From positions 1-36,539 of the forward strand of contig JACOYX010000007.1 in NCBI GenBank assembly GCA_016181585.1: DNA of 36,539 bases, in the 5' to 3' direction. Below the pieces are notes generated by a model. That model worked only from the letters and a program-made list of their open reading frames with translations. It did not search any database and was not told where the DNA came from. This DNA is from Candidatus Sungiibacteriota bacterium. Lineage in GTDB: Bacteria > Patescibacteriota > Minisyncoccia > Sungbacterales > HO2-52-23. Below, piece by piece: positions 25,644 to 34,813 of this stretch. The position numbers were made by a program, and so were the translations under genes. Position 1 is the stretch's first letter. Every line of letters begins with the position of its first letter.

Positions 25644-26498
25644 TTATAAATTTTCCTGATGTTCGATCAGCGCCAAGCGGCACCGGTCGTCCACCAATTT
25701 CTGCATTTCTTGGGCTTGAATCCACTCCACCTGCTGGAGAAGCCCGCGAAATGTGTTGCGAAATCCGGCATGATGACTATTATCTATTACCATGCCGTAG
25801 GCAGTCTCGAACTGTTCTAGAACGCCATGAATCACTTCACAAATACAAAGAAATCGTTTGCGAAGATTTTTCACGGCAATTAAATAGCTTTTCCCTTCGT
25901 GATCGAGCATGGCCATGAAGCGATAAAGGAGCTTTCCTACTTCTCCCACCGTATCGCCAAGCCCTGCAAGCCACGCTTGGGAAGGAATAGACCATTCTTC
26001 ATGAGTTTTTTCATTATACTCGCAATGCGAGACCACCGAAAAACCTAAATTATGATTAACCAACATCGGATAAAACACGCATACAAACTGAAATTCCGCG
26101 ACCTCTTGCGCGGCATTGGCGTCAAATTCCCACGCCTTGAATCCCGGCATGTTGAGATTTTGCAAATCACGCCATAGCTTTTTAAATTGCAAAATACATT
26201 GCTCAAGGATAGCCGTATCAAAGCTCCGAAGCGCCTTGATTCCTTTTTTAGAAACAGAAATCATATCGTTCGAAACCCTATAACCCTGTCCTATATTTCT
26301 TCTTTGTTCCTCGTAATCACGCGACAATGGCCGCGCAATTTCGTTCAGTTTTTCCCCGATTATATTGCAATCGTTCCGGAACCCTTCTGTCATTTCAAAA
26401 AGATTAAAGGCACTTTTTGTCATAGCAAAACCGTTTTCATTTTGTTTATCACCACTCACCCTATCATCATCAAAACGTCCATCGCTAAAATTACCCAT
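25644..26498 (-). CDS. Translin-like protein (about 284 aa)
   Basis: IARPLSRDYEEQRR; C-terminal IPSQAWLAGLGDTVGEVGKLLYRF...AVKNLRKRFLCICEVIHGVLEQFETAYG resembles the translin/TRAX C-terminal helices. Confidence 0.5.
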   Translation of the reverse strand: MGNFSDGRFDDDRVSGDKQNENGFAMTKSAFNLFEMTEGFRNDCNIIGEKLNEIARPLSRDYEEQRRNIGQGYRVSNDMISVSKKGIKALRSFDTAILEQCILQFKKLWRDLQNLNMPGFKAWEFDANAAQEVAEFQFVCVFYPMLVNHNLGFSVVSHCEYNEKTHEEWSIPSQAWLAGLGDTVGEVGKLLYRFMAMLDHEGKSYLIAVKNLRKRFLCICEVIHGVLEQFETAYGMVIDNSHHAGFRNTFRGLLQQVEWIQAQEMQKLVDDRCRLALIEHQENL

Positions 26499-26713
26499 AA
26501 AACCCCCGTATGTTCTTACGAGACCATGTCTCATAAATTTTCTCAAAGAACTTGCCGCTATTCAGGTTTTCATTTAATGAATACCGGAACACTGGTAAAT
26601 TCTTTAGGTCATGTAATTTGTAACATGTAACACATATCTCAAGGAAAAATCCTCTTGAGATTCTCGAGTTACAAGTTATACATTGCGCGTTACAAGCCCT
26701 TAATAAACTGATG

Positions 26714-26741
26714 CCCCAGAAGGTCGAAAGACCTTCTGGGG
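26714..26741 (-). terminator. Terminator-like hairpin after 28203..26752
   Basis: CCCCAGAAGGTCgaaaGACCTTCTGGGG. Confidence 0.65.
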
Positions 26742-26751
26742 ACTTGGTTAC

Positions 26752-28203
26752 TTATACCTTTCCATATGGAAGGTACTTCTGGAGGAGATTTTGAGCTCCT
26801 CCTCTCTGGCGGCGGCGACCCGGCCCTTTTTTCGGGCCATCGTCACCACCAGCAACGCCCTCTCCACCGGCATTGTGGCGCCGCTCGCCACGCTGTTTCT
26901 GGTGACTCCCACCCTTGCCTTCCTGCTGCGCCGCCGCAAGCAGGATGGGGTTGAAATTTTGCGGAGTCTCGCGGTGGGTCTTTTTGTACCCCATCGCCGC
27001 GAGAAATAGCGCTCTGAGAAAACCCATGTCCTCTCCGGAGAGCTCACCCCGGATCCCCGCGAACTGTTTTCCAATCTCATATTGGCAAACAGTTCCAGCC
27101 TCTACCCCTTTTTTAAAGAGGTAGTGTCGGATCCCTCCAGTGGACCCCATGAACTGAATGCGACCGCACGTCTCCTTAGGCTCATCCGTTGCCTTGCCTA
27201 AGCAAAGCAGGTAGACGAAGCCCGTCAACGGCTTGCCCCCCTCATACATGCGCCACTGATGCTCTGGCGCAAGCACCACCTTCACCATATACGGATAAGG
27301 TGGTTGTTTTGGGTTTGAGCATGGCTTCAGATCAGCCATGTCTTCCAGCGATCTCCCGCCATCCACTTGGAAGTCGAGAGAATCCACAAGAGCTTCCTCC
27401 TGCTCTCGCCGCTCTGCCGCCGCGGCTTCCATCGCGGCTTTGCGCTCTCTCGCCTCCTCCCGCACCCTCTTATGGTGCGTCTCATAGGCCGAGGAAAGTC
27501 GCCGATACTCTGACTGCCACTCCTGTCCTTTTTCGCGCCACTCCTCTTTCGAGTATCGGCGCAATTTAAAGTAACAAGTGGTCCCCTCATCTCCGGGGTC
27601 CCCGCGTACTGTCCAAAAATTCTCCGGATAGGGGTTTTTGTACTGCCCAGTCAGATCCCTCTCGCGGCGATCCTCCTCGGGTAGTGCAAAATAAGCCTGT
27701 CGCTTAGCTACCATCTCCGATTTTTCCTCGGCGGAGATTTGCTCGAGGATTCCCCGCTCAACGAGAGCGGTAGAAACTCGGTACTCATCAGCGCGGTCTA
27801 GGTGTCCTCCGACCCAGATTTCAAAAACATTTATATCATCCACGAAGCCCTCGGTGATACTAATGATTTTTCGATCTAGGGCTGTCAACTGCGCATCCTC
27901 AATGGCCGTCCGGCTCCTCTTGAACCGGAGATCATTCGCCTGCTCTTGCAGGCCATCGAAGTCGGAAAACATTTGCTCAGCGGCTTCGGCAAGCTCCTTT
28001 TGTGCTTGCTTGAAAATCTCCTCCGCCTGCCGCCGTGCTTCCTGTTTAGGATTCACATACGGGGTCGGCCGAGGAGGTGTCTCCTCTGACTTCTTCTCTT
28101 CCGCAACCGGCACAACCGGTGCGGCAATCACCGCCTGCGTCGCCTTCATCCGCTCGAGAAGAGCGTTGAGTTTGTTGGAGTTGGGTGTCGTTTTTTGCGT
28201 ATC
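26752..28203 (-). CDS. Hypothetical coiled-coil protein with Arg/Gly/Lys-rich C-terminus (about 483 aa)
   Basis: Long ORF, SD GGAGAAG before MDTQKTTPN; C-terminus KGGSHQKQRGERRHNAGGEGVAGGDDGPKKGPGRRRQRGGAQ. Confidence 0.7.
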   Translation of the reverse strand, partial: DTQKTTPNSNKLNALLERMKATQAVIAAPVVPVAEEKKSEETPPRPTPYVNPKQEARRQAEEIFKQAQKELAEAAEQMFSDFDGLQEQANDLRFKRSRTAIEDAQLTALDRKIISITEGFVDDINVFEIWVGGHLDRADEYRVSTALVERGILEQISAEEKSEMVAKRQAYFALPEEDRRERDLTGQYKNPYPENFWTVRGDPGDEGTTCYFKLRRYSKEEWREKGQEWQSEYRRLSSAYETHHKRVREEARERKAAMEAAAAERREQEEALVDSLDFQVDGGRSLEDMADLKPCSNPKQPPYPYMVKVVLAPEHQWRMYEGGKPLTGFVYLLCLGKATDEPKETCGRIQFMGSTGGIRHYLFKKGVEAGTVCQYEIGKQFAGIRGELSGEDMGFLRALFLAAMGYKKTHRETPQNFNPILLAAAQQEGKGGSHQKQRGERRHNAGGEGVAGGDDGPKKGPGRRRQRGGAQNLLQKYLPYGKV

Positions 28204-28367
28204 CATTTCTTCTCCTTGGCTGCGTGCACGAGACACGTTTTCACAAAAAAATCGTTAAAAAATTACATCCATGTAAACAACAGTGAATCCCCTCTATGCT
28301 CTTGCCATTAATCAAGTGCTTAAACTATAAAAAATCTCCTTATGTAAAGAACGTTAATGATAAACTC

Positions 28368-28396
28368 ATTATACTCTGGTTAACAAAACTTGTCAA
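28368..28396 (-). promoter_or_regulatory. Consensus sigma70 promoter for 28203..26752
   Basis: minus strand TTGACA - 17 bp - TATAAT, perfect hexamers. Confidence 0.85.
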
Positions 28397-28418
28397 GCAT
28401 GGTTGACATAAGGACAAT

Positions 28419-28577
28419 AGACTTGCTCCATAATAACTCTTCTACTGCAACTTCCCTGCTTCGACTGCGGCTTTGCAAAAATTATTCAACATATACGCCG
28501 TATATGCTTCATAATTTTTGCTTAGTCTCGCGCGAAGCAGGAAAATTTCGTAACGAAAGTTATTATGGAGCAAGTCT
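28419..28577. mobile_element. MITE-like palindromic element, family 3
   Basis: AGACTTGCTCCATAATAACT ... AGTTATTATGGAGCAAGTCT perfect 20-bp TIR with nested stems and CATATACgcCGTATATG apex. Confidence 0.8.
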
Positions 28578-28584
28578 AATTTTT

Positions 28585-28612
28585 TAGCCCGCTGGTTTGC
28601 ACCAGCGGGCTA
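28585..28612. terminator. Terminator-like hairpin
   Basis: TAGCCCGCTGGTttgcACCAGCGGGCTA flanked by A/T tracts. Confidence 0.6.
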
Positions 28613-28763
28613 TTTGTTTTGTTGTTTATTTTTTAAAATAATTTTTTGCAGTGTCATTCAAACTTTCGATGGAATGACACTGCTGTCTTGTGCTATGCCA
28701 TCCCACGCGGTCTTTGCAATCATTCAGACAGCATCAGACAGCAGAGGTTTTTTTCTGCTTCCT

Positions 28764-29501
28764 CTATTTCCGCGACGACTCGCGCGCCTCCGCCCACCAC
28801 ACTCCCTCGGCAAATTGCGGAATGATGTGATTTTTCTTGGCGCTCCTTTCGCGCCTTCCCACAAATTCAATCGAATGGACCACTTGTCCATTCTCGTCAG
28901 GCGGATTGGCGTGAATGTGTGCATTCAGCCAACCGTCCTGCAGGAGAAGTCCAAAGAGGTCTTTCCCTTGCTGTGTTACGGGGAACTGGGGTTCCGCGTT
29001 TTTTCGAAATCCGCAAACCAACGTCGCGCCGCCGGAGGCACGTTCGTACCAATGCTGATTTACCAGCCGGTAGCCGAGTGCCTCTATTTCCAAACGTAGC
29101 AAATGAATGCTACCGACCTCCTTCAAACCCTCTTTCATAAAAACTGGGCAACCATTATACCCTCTTTCCGGATCTAAGTGGCGCGGATCACGACCAGTGC
29201 GCGCCGCGTCAGCTAAGCGTTTTGCAAGCTGTGCTTGCTCATTGCGCTCCACCTTGAAGATATCTGAATCTTCAAGATATTTTTCCTGCGCCTTCCACCC
29301 AAGAATGAACTGGAATAACATCCATTCCGGCATTGGCGCCATGGGAGGATCCTCCTCTTTCAGATGCCCGATGCAGTCGTGCCACCGCTCTGTGGCACAA
29401 TCTACACCTCCCGCCGAAATCATGGCAAGATTTTGACATCGTCCCCCCGTGCGGTCAGACCGCACGCACGCAAACTTAAAGGGCAGTTGCAACTTCGACA
29501 T
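28764..29501 (-). CDS. Hypothetical protein (about 245 aa)
   Basis: ORF with SD AGGAGGCG before MSKLQLPF; start overlaps end of the NYN gene. Confidence 0.65.
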   Translation of the reverse strand: MSKLQLPFKFACVRSDRTGGRCQNLAMISAGGVDCATERWHDCIGHLKEEDPPMAPMPEWMLFQFILGWKAQEKYLEDSDIFKVERNEQAQLAKRLADAARTGRDPRHLDPERGYNGCPVFMKEGLKEVGSIHLLRLEIEALGYRLVNQHWYERASGGATLVCGFRKNAEPQFPVTQQGKDLFGLLLQDGWLNAHIHANPPDENGQVVHSIEFVGRRERSAKKNHIIPQFAEGVWWAEARESSRK

Positions 29502-30594
29502 CTTTCGCCTCCTCTCTTGGTTCTTGTTCTTGGTTTTCTGTGAGTTCAGCAAATCTCTCCAACAAACCTTTTGCTAACTCATGACCATCTTTCTTAAAGA
29601 CATAGTACTTACTCAAAGTTATTTTTCTGCCGTTCTCGAATCTATGCTTAACAACTTGCCTCACAATACCCAGATCAACAAAAATCTGAAGCATTATTCT
29701 GTAATGCCATTTTCCGAAGCCATTGGTATTGCCGTAGGCGCTTTTGTTAATTCTTTCAACAACTCTGCGTAAAAGCGTTTGGAAAGGTAACTGCTTTCCC
29801 TCGCACTCTTTCATGGCGATCCCCGCAACCAATGCGGCGAGCATCGAATTTTTTTCAAACTCTCCATCCGCATTGTTGAAAAGTAAAACCCCTTTTACTC
29901 TTTTCTTAAAGCGCTGCATTTCCGTCCATGACGGCTCTATTTGCACCACTTGGGAATGAATTACTTGCATTTTTGGGCTCGGTTTATCCACCATGATAGG
30001 CACCACAGTCTTTTTCTTCTCGAGCAATGCCTTCATCGTGCTCACAAACCCCGTATCGTGGCTTACTATAAACACGGTTTTTATTGAAGGATTCAATATG
30101 GCACACCGCGCCATTTCTTTCATTTTTTTGTCCGCGGCATTGGGTGCGGGTTGCACCATGTTTACATAGAATCCCAACTGCAGAAAACCCATGGCGAACT
30201 CGGCGGCAAGCGCCTCCGTACCGCCGCTTTTGGTGGTGAGAAAACAAAACTTTGCGGCCCCGTCAAACAAAAAATTCCGCAAAAGCGCCTGGCGCCTGAG
30301 AAACGCCGTAAACTCTTCGAGATTTTTCCACGTACCCTGCTCGCGGGCCTGGTACTCAACATTATCAAAATCCACCAAAATCATGGCGGATTTCCCGGCT
30401 TCTAGCAATAAATCTTTCCCCGCTTCGGTTACCCGAAGATACCCAACGGGGTATTCCTCCACGAGATTGTGTTTGAAAAGTTTCTTACGCAACTTTTCAT
30501 CCACATTGTCTCGATGATACATACGCCCGTTCTGCTGAACAATTCCGGCCAGAACGGTAATTTGCTTGGTTGGTGGTCTGCCGCCGCGAGGCAT
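29476..30594 (-). CDS. NYN/LabA-like PIN-fold nuclease domain protein (372 aa)
   Basis: SAMILVDFDNVEYQ...KFCFLTTKSGGTEALAAEFAMGFLQLGFYVNMVQPAPNAADKKMKEMARCAILNPSIKTVFIVSHDTGFVSTMKAL. Confidence 0.8.
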   Translation of the reverse strand: MPRGGRPPTKQITVLAGIVQQNGRMYHRDNVDEKLRKKLFKHNLVEEYPVGYLRVTEAGKDLLLEAGKSAMILVDFDNVEYQAREQGTWKNLEEFTAFLRRQALLRNFLFDGAAKFCFLTTKSGGTEALAAEFAMGFLQLGFYVNMVQPAPNAADKKMKEMARCAILNPSIKTVFIVSHDTGFVSTMKALLEKKKTVVPIMVDKPSPKMQVIHSQVVQIEPSWTEMQRFKKRVKGVLLFNNADGEFEKNSMLAALVAGIAMKECEGKQLPFQTLLRRVVERINKSAYGNTNGFGKWHYRIMLQIFVDLGIVRQVVKHRFENGRKITLSKYYVFKKDGHELAKGLLERFAELTENQEQEPREEAKDVEVATAL

Positions 30595-30685
30595 AAAACA
30601 TCCTCCTTCTTCCGCAACATATATTTTGCGACTTGCCCCATGTGCAAGTCACATGTTACGCGAAATTGACAACGAGCATGTCTTG

Positions 30686-30726
30686 ATTTTACCAGCTATT
30701 GACAGTAAAGTCAAGAATGGTACGAT
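30686..30726. promoter_or_regulatory. Overlapping divergent sigma70-type promoters (NYN gene on -, Nudix gene on +)
   Basis: +: TTGACA(30699) -16- TACGAT(30721); -: TTGACT -16- TAAAAT. Confidence 0.6.
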
Positions 30727-30762
30727 AGCGCCAGCACATTCCAACATTTAGGAGTAACACAT

Positions 30763-31890
30763 ATGGGATCCCAGAATATTCTGTATCAAAGCGCTTCGGT
30801 GTTTTCCCTCGTAACAACACCAGAACCGGTGCGTTTGGAGCGAGAGATATTGGTAATTATCGACAAGGGAAGCAAAAAGAAAAAATGGCCGGGGGGTGGT
30901 GTAGAAGGTGAAGATCTTGATGCCGCCGCAGGCATCGAATTGCTTGAAGAAACAGGACTGCGCGGGTTTAGAAGAGAAGCAGTACTTGTTGAAACGCATA
31001 AGATTTCGCAGGAAAACGCGAATGAAATTCATAAAGATATATTTTTTCTTAGCTGTCCGATTGCAAAAAGCGAACCCACACCGGGTGAAGACATTGCCTA
31101 TGCCGCGTGGGAACCGGTCAGCGATGTAATGAGGCAAGTCCAAAAACGCGGATTCGTGCCAAACCACGCTTCGGCATTTATTTGGTGGCTGGTAAGAGAC
31201 GAATTTCTAAAAACCGGAAATCGGAATCTTTTGTATCATGTTTTGTCTGATAATAATTCGCTTTCAATCGGCATACGGCAATCCACTCTTATTCTTTGTT
31301 TTGCCCACACCTGTGCTGAATGTGCTGAAGGACGCAAGAGCGGAGGTATGGTTACCCCCGCAGTTTTTGGCCAAAACTACCGTTTTAGAACAGAAGAAAA
31401 AATTGATAAAATAGACGGCAAAATCTATTTCATTATCTATTCAGGCAACAGGTTTGATGATTTTGTGTTATTCCAACCTACGCGTACAGAGGGAGTATTC
31501 CTCCTTCCGCGGCGCATCCTAGAAAAACCGCTCGGTGTCGAGGATGTTCCACACTACGCCGCAAAAAATTTCGGCGGGGAGTTCACCATCATCGGATGTA
31601 AAAAAATTGGAGTCGTAGCACACGAGCATGTAGTTGTTCTGCGCTTGCATTCTTCGCTGGAGGGGGTTCATCTCACACCAGTATGCGTGAGCAAGCCGCC
31701 GCACCTGAATTTTGCCATGTCTCCGGAAACGTGGCAGGCGTTCAATGCCGCCGTTCCTTTGCTGGAGGCATATAGCTTTGCTATGGACGGAGAGAATCAT
31801 ATGGCCGCGGTAAATCGCCTTTGGAAATCGAGTTGGCGTGACCGTGTGCCAAAATATATTCCTCGTGAAGAAGGATCTGTTGCCGAATAG
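30763..31890 (+). CDS. Nudix-hydrolase-like protein with C-terminal extension (375 aa)
   Basis: Nudix box GGGVEGEDLDAAAGIELLEETGL (Arg of REUXEEXGU replaced by Ile). Confidence 0.75.
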   Translation: MGSQNILYQSASVFSLVTTPEPVRLEREILVIIDKGSKKKKWPGGGVEGEDLDAAAGIELLEETGLRGFRREAVLVETHKISQENANEIHKDIFFLSCPIAKSEPTPGEDIAYAAWEPVSDVMRQVQKRGFVPNHASAFIWWLVRDEFLKTGNRNLLYHVLSDNNSLSIGIRQSTLILCFAHTCAECAEGRKSGGMVTPAVFGQNYRFRTEEKIDKIDGKIYFIIYSGNRFDDFVLFQPTRTEGVFLLPRRILEKPLGVEDVPHYAAKNFGGEFTIIGCKKIGVVAHEHVVVLRLHSSLEGVHLTPVCVSKPPHLNFAMSPETWQAFNAAVPLLEAYSFAMDGENHMAAVNRLWKSSWRDRVPKYIPREEGSVAE

Positions 31891-31952
31891 CCTTTGAAGT
31901 GATTCCGATATGTCGGGACGATGCAAATACTCACACAAATTTCGCGGCCTAG
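31872..31952. mobile_element. Truncated left half of a family 1 element, copy H
   Basis: AGGATCTGTTGCCGAATAGCCTTTGAAGTGA...CAAATACTCACACAAATTTCGCGGCCT. Confidence 0.7.
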
Positions 31953-31971
31953 TTATTTTCATGCCTATAAA

Positions 31972-32005
31972 AACACCATCCCGCTTTACCGGGATGGTTT
32001 TATTT
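31972..32005. terminator. Terminator-like hairpin
   Basis: AACACCATCCCGctttaCCGGGATGGTTTTATTTTT. Confidence 0.65.
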
Positions 32006-32332
32006 TTGCATAACAGGTTCTCCTAACTTTTCCTTCAAATATTCCGCAAGGTCTTCTTTAAACGAAAGCGTCTCCCGCACAACTATCTCCTCAAAATTCG
32101 GCACGTTTGCTTGTATAAACGCAGTGCGCTCTTCCGGCGTATGCGGCGTGTCGAAAAGATCCGCAAATTCTTTTGCTTTCTCTTCCGACAGTTCGGAAGC
32201 GATTGATGAAGCAACATCCGCCAAAATCTCTTCGCCGAATGTCCGGCTTAACTTCTCTTTTTCCATAAACGGCATATTCTGCAGTCCGGGAAGAGAAAAA
32301 ATATTGAGTTCGAAAAGTTGCTGGATATTCAT
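32000..32332 (-). CDS. Small hypothetical protein (110 aa)
   Basis: Intact ORF adjacent to 32336..32902 on the same strand. Confidence 0.55.
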   Translation of the reverse strand: MNIQQLFELNIFSLPGLQNMPFMEKEKLSRTFGEEILADVASSIASELSEEKAKEFADLFDTPHTPEERTAFIQANVPNFEEIVVRETLSFKEDLAEYLKEKLGEPVMQK

Positions 32333-32335
32333 GGC

Positions 32336-32902
32336 TTATAGCTTAGTCGCTTCTTTTCCGAAATTTTTAAATATATCTCCGATCGTCTTGGCGCTAAAAG
32401 GCTCTTTCAAAGTCTTTTTTGCCGCTTCTTTTTGTTTAGGATACTGATTCGCAATTTTTGCAATCGGCCACGAAAAGAGCAAAATTCCAATCGCTTTTAA
32501 GGTTGTTTTTTCTTCATCGGTTATAAGCACACGCGCCTCTTCTTTCGACATTGGTGTAGTGCCGATAATTTTTCCCGCTTCTTTCAATTTCTCCCGATAG
32601 ACAAAATTATCCCTTTGCGCCAGTATCGGACTGCGGATGATGTCCCAGAAAGTAATACCTTCTTTGGCTTCAAGTTTTTGCTTAAGTTTATCCGCTTCGC
32701 CCGCTGTTTCGAGCTCTTTCGCCTCGTATTTCAAGCGTTTCTTCCGTATATTCTGAATATGCTTTGCCCTTTTCCATGCTTCGGGTTCTTTATTTCTCGT
32801 TTTCAAAAATTCATAGAGCATATTGAGCGCAAATTCGTCAGGACTCATGTTTTTATAGTCTATAGGTAATTCTTTTCGCACTCGCTTTGGTGGTGATTCC
32901 AT
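32336..32902 (-). CDS. Hypothetical protein (188 aa), Lys-rich, one hydrophobic segment
   Basis: ORF context; LKAIGILLFSWPIAKIA hydrophobic segment. Confidence 0.55.
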   Translation of the reverse strand: MESPPKRVRKELPIDYKNMSPDEFALNMLYEFLKTRNKEPEAWKRAKHIQNIRKKRLKYEAKELETAGEADKLKQKLEAKEGITFWDIIRSPILAQRDNFVYREKLKEAGKIIGTTPMSKEEARVLITDEEKTTLKAIGILLFSWPIAKIANQYPKQKEAAKKTLKEPFSAKTIGDIFKNFGKEATKL

Positions 32903-32929
32903 ATGGGCAGTATAGAGAAAAATTGAAAA

Positions 32930-32956
32930 GCGATCAACCGTTGCCGGTTGATCGCT
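32930..32956. terminator. Hairpin
   Basis: GCGATCAACCGttgCCGGTTGATCGC. Confidence 0.6.
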
Positions 32957-32965
32957 TACTTACTT

Positions 32966-34063
32966 TTACATCCTGTGCCACGAACTTATCCAATACGCGG
33001 CATTTGTTATCTTTCTTTTTGCCCACTCGAGCATCCTAGGCACCAAGGGGTTCTCCTTGTAAGGAGCCTTGATACTCTCGATCATTTTTTTAGCGGCTTC
33101 AGGTTCGCCGCGCTTTATGGCGCTCTCCGCCTGGGACAAGCGTCTATTTATACTATTCCCTTCCGCAACTATCAATTCCTTTTGCACGCGGTCGAATTCT
33201 CGTTGTTGCAGGGCAAGAGGTTTTACATGATAAAATCCCAGCTCATGGCGCAAGTCGCGGCCAAAGAGGTGCATGGACGTAGCAGGCGAAAGCGCCACGC
33301 ATCCGGCCCATACCACCAGCACCGCTTGCAAAGTAAACGCTCCAACCCTCCCGATGCCGACGCCTTTATCCCAAACCACTGCCATCAGCATCCATCCTAC
33401 TCCGCCCATCACGATCACCAGCAGAAACTCCATCGGTGATGTGATGCCGATAAAAACTCCGACTTCGCCAATAACATAGAGCCAGACGACCAAACTGAAA
33501 TACTGCTCTATGAGATAACGCAGTCGATATGCCGGCGTCTTTTTCCAAATAAATCGGTTCAGAATGGTGGCAAGAAACGACCCGCCCAATCCAAGGACCA
33601 GAAGCGCAGGCAATCCGAGAAACAAAATTCCGACCGCCATGACCCATTGCCCCCACACCGGAGCGTCAAACATGCCATAATAGTCAGCGATACCGGCGAG
33701 ACACTCCACCGCTGAAATTCCTAGCAAAACAAATCCAATAATGGGGTGTCTCCAGTAAAACGCCGCCACCGACAACCCAAAAACAGCTAACCCCGCAAGG
33801 TGCACTGTGGCTGGAATGCCGTCTATGCAAGCATGTACCAGAAAAATCCCAAGCAGTGTCCCGATAATAGGAGCAATAATGCCGGACGAAGCAAGAATTA
33901 TCACCCCAGCCTTGATCCATATCATCGTCCGCTCAAACGGACGGAATCCATCGTCCTTTCCGCTTAACCAATAGATCATACGGTCGGCAAAAGCTTCCAT
34001 AGAAATCTCGCGCGCGGTTTTCACCGGCGGAGATGCGATATTTTGCTTATGCAGAACTGGCAT
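32966..34063 (-). CDS. Multi-pass membrane protein (365 aa)
   Basis: Several hydrophobic helices (AGVIILASSGIIAPIIGTLLGIFLV, ALLVLGLGGSFLATIL, EFLLVIVMGGVGWMLMAVV). Confidence 0.65.
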   Translation of the reverse strand: MPVLHKQNIASPPVKTAREISMEAFADRMIYWLSGKDDGFRPFERTMIWIKAGVIILASSGIIAPIIGTLLGIFLVHACIDGIPATVHLAGLAVFGLSVAAFYWRHPIIGFVLLGISAVECLAGIADYYGMFDAPVWGQWVMAVGILFLGLPALLVLGLGGSFLATILNRFIWKKTPAYRLRYLIEQYFSLVVWLYVIGEVGVFIGITSPMEFLLVIVMGGVGWMLMAVVWDKGVGIGRVGAFTLQAVLVVWAGCVALSPATSMHLFGRDLRHELGFYHVKPLALQQREFDRVQKELIVAEGNSINRRLSQAESAIKRGEPEAAKKMIESIKAPYKENPLVPRMLEWAKRKITNAAYWISSWHRM

Positions 34064-34072
34064 GTCGTCCCC

Positions 34073-34813
34073 CTAACTCTTTCTGACACCGTTTTTGTCA
34101 ATCGAGTATCCCGCTATCGCATACAAGAGCCGGGTACCCAAACCATATGTTTTTACTCTTTTAGATTGTGCTTCCGAGTGCCTGGCATATCGATCTATGA
34201 AGATCGTCCCGATCTCCTGACCTTTCAATTCAGGGTCTAATTTCGGCAAAGCGCGCACAAATTGGTTTTTTTGTGCAGTCGTTAATGCCAAAAAGATCCC
34301 AAGCCGACTGGAATCGGTAAGCAGACACGTCTCTACTTTTTTCCGATCTTCCGGCGTCAGCTTGGCAAACCAGCCGATAAACTTCCCGATGCGGCCGTCT
34401 CCGGTTGCGAATTTTTTATCAAGCACCGCAAGAAGTTCAGCAGGCAACGGTGTCGTCGCCATTGCATGCCCCCGTCCCATTCCTTTTTTCATTCTCAACG
34501 CATGCGCCGGATTTGCTGTGCCAGCGATTGGCATGCCCCTCGCATCCACTTCCAAAATCTTTTGGATTTCTCGGGGAATTACCTCCAGCAGATCTATGGA
34601 CGCTTTTATCCACGGATGCTGGTTCATTTGTTCTTTTATTTCCCCGATTGCAATAGAGAGAACACTTACCATCAACCCGGGACTGATGTTGAATAAATCC
34701 CGCAACAAGGGAATTTTGAGCAAACTTTCGAGATTCTGCTCAAGAATTGCCTCAAGATGCGGCTTTGCCGCATTTAACACACGTTCAAATGCCTTACTTT
34801 TATCTATCGGCAT
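34073..34813 (-). CDS. Hypothetical protein (about 246 aa)
   Basis: ORF 34073..34843; better start MPIDKSKAF behind GGGGAGGAATG. Confidence 0.6.
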   Translation of the reverse strand: MPIDKSKAFERVLNAAKPHLEAILEQNLESLLKIPLLRDLFNISPGLMVSVLSIAIGEIKEQMNQHPWIKASIDLLEVIPREIQKILEVDARGMPIAGTANPAHALRMKKGMGRGHAMATTPLPAELLAVLDKKFATGDGRIGKFIGWFAKLTPEDRKKVETCLLTDSSRLGIFLALTTAQKNQFVRALPKLDPELKGQEIGTIFIDRYARHSEAQSKRVKTYGLGTRLLYAIAGYSIDKNGVRKS

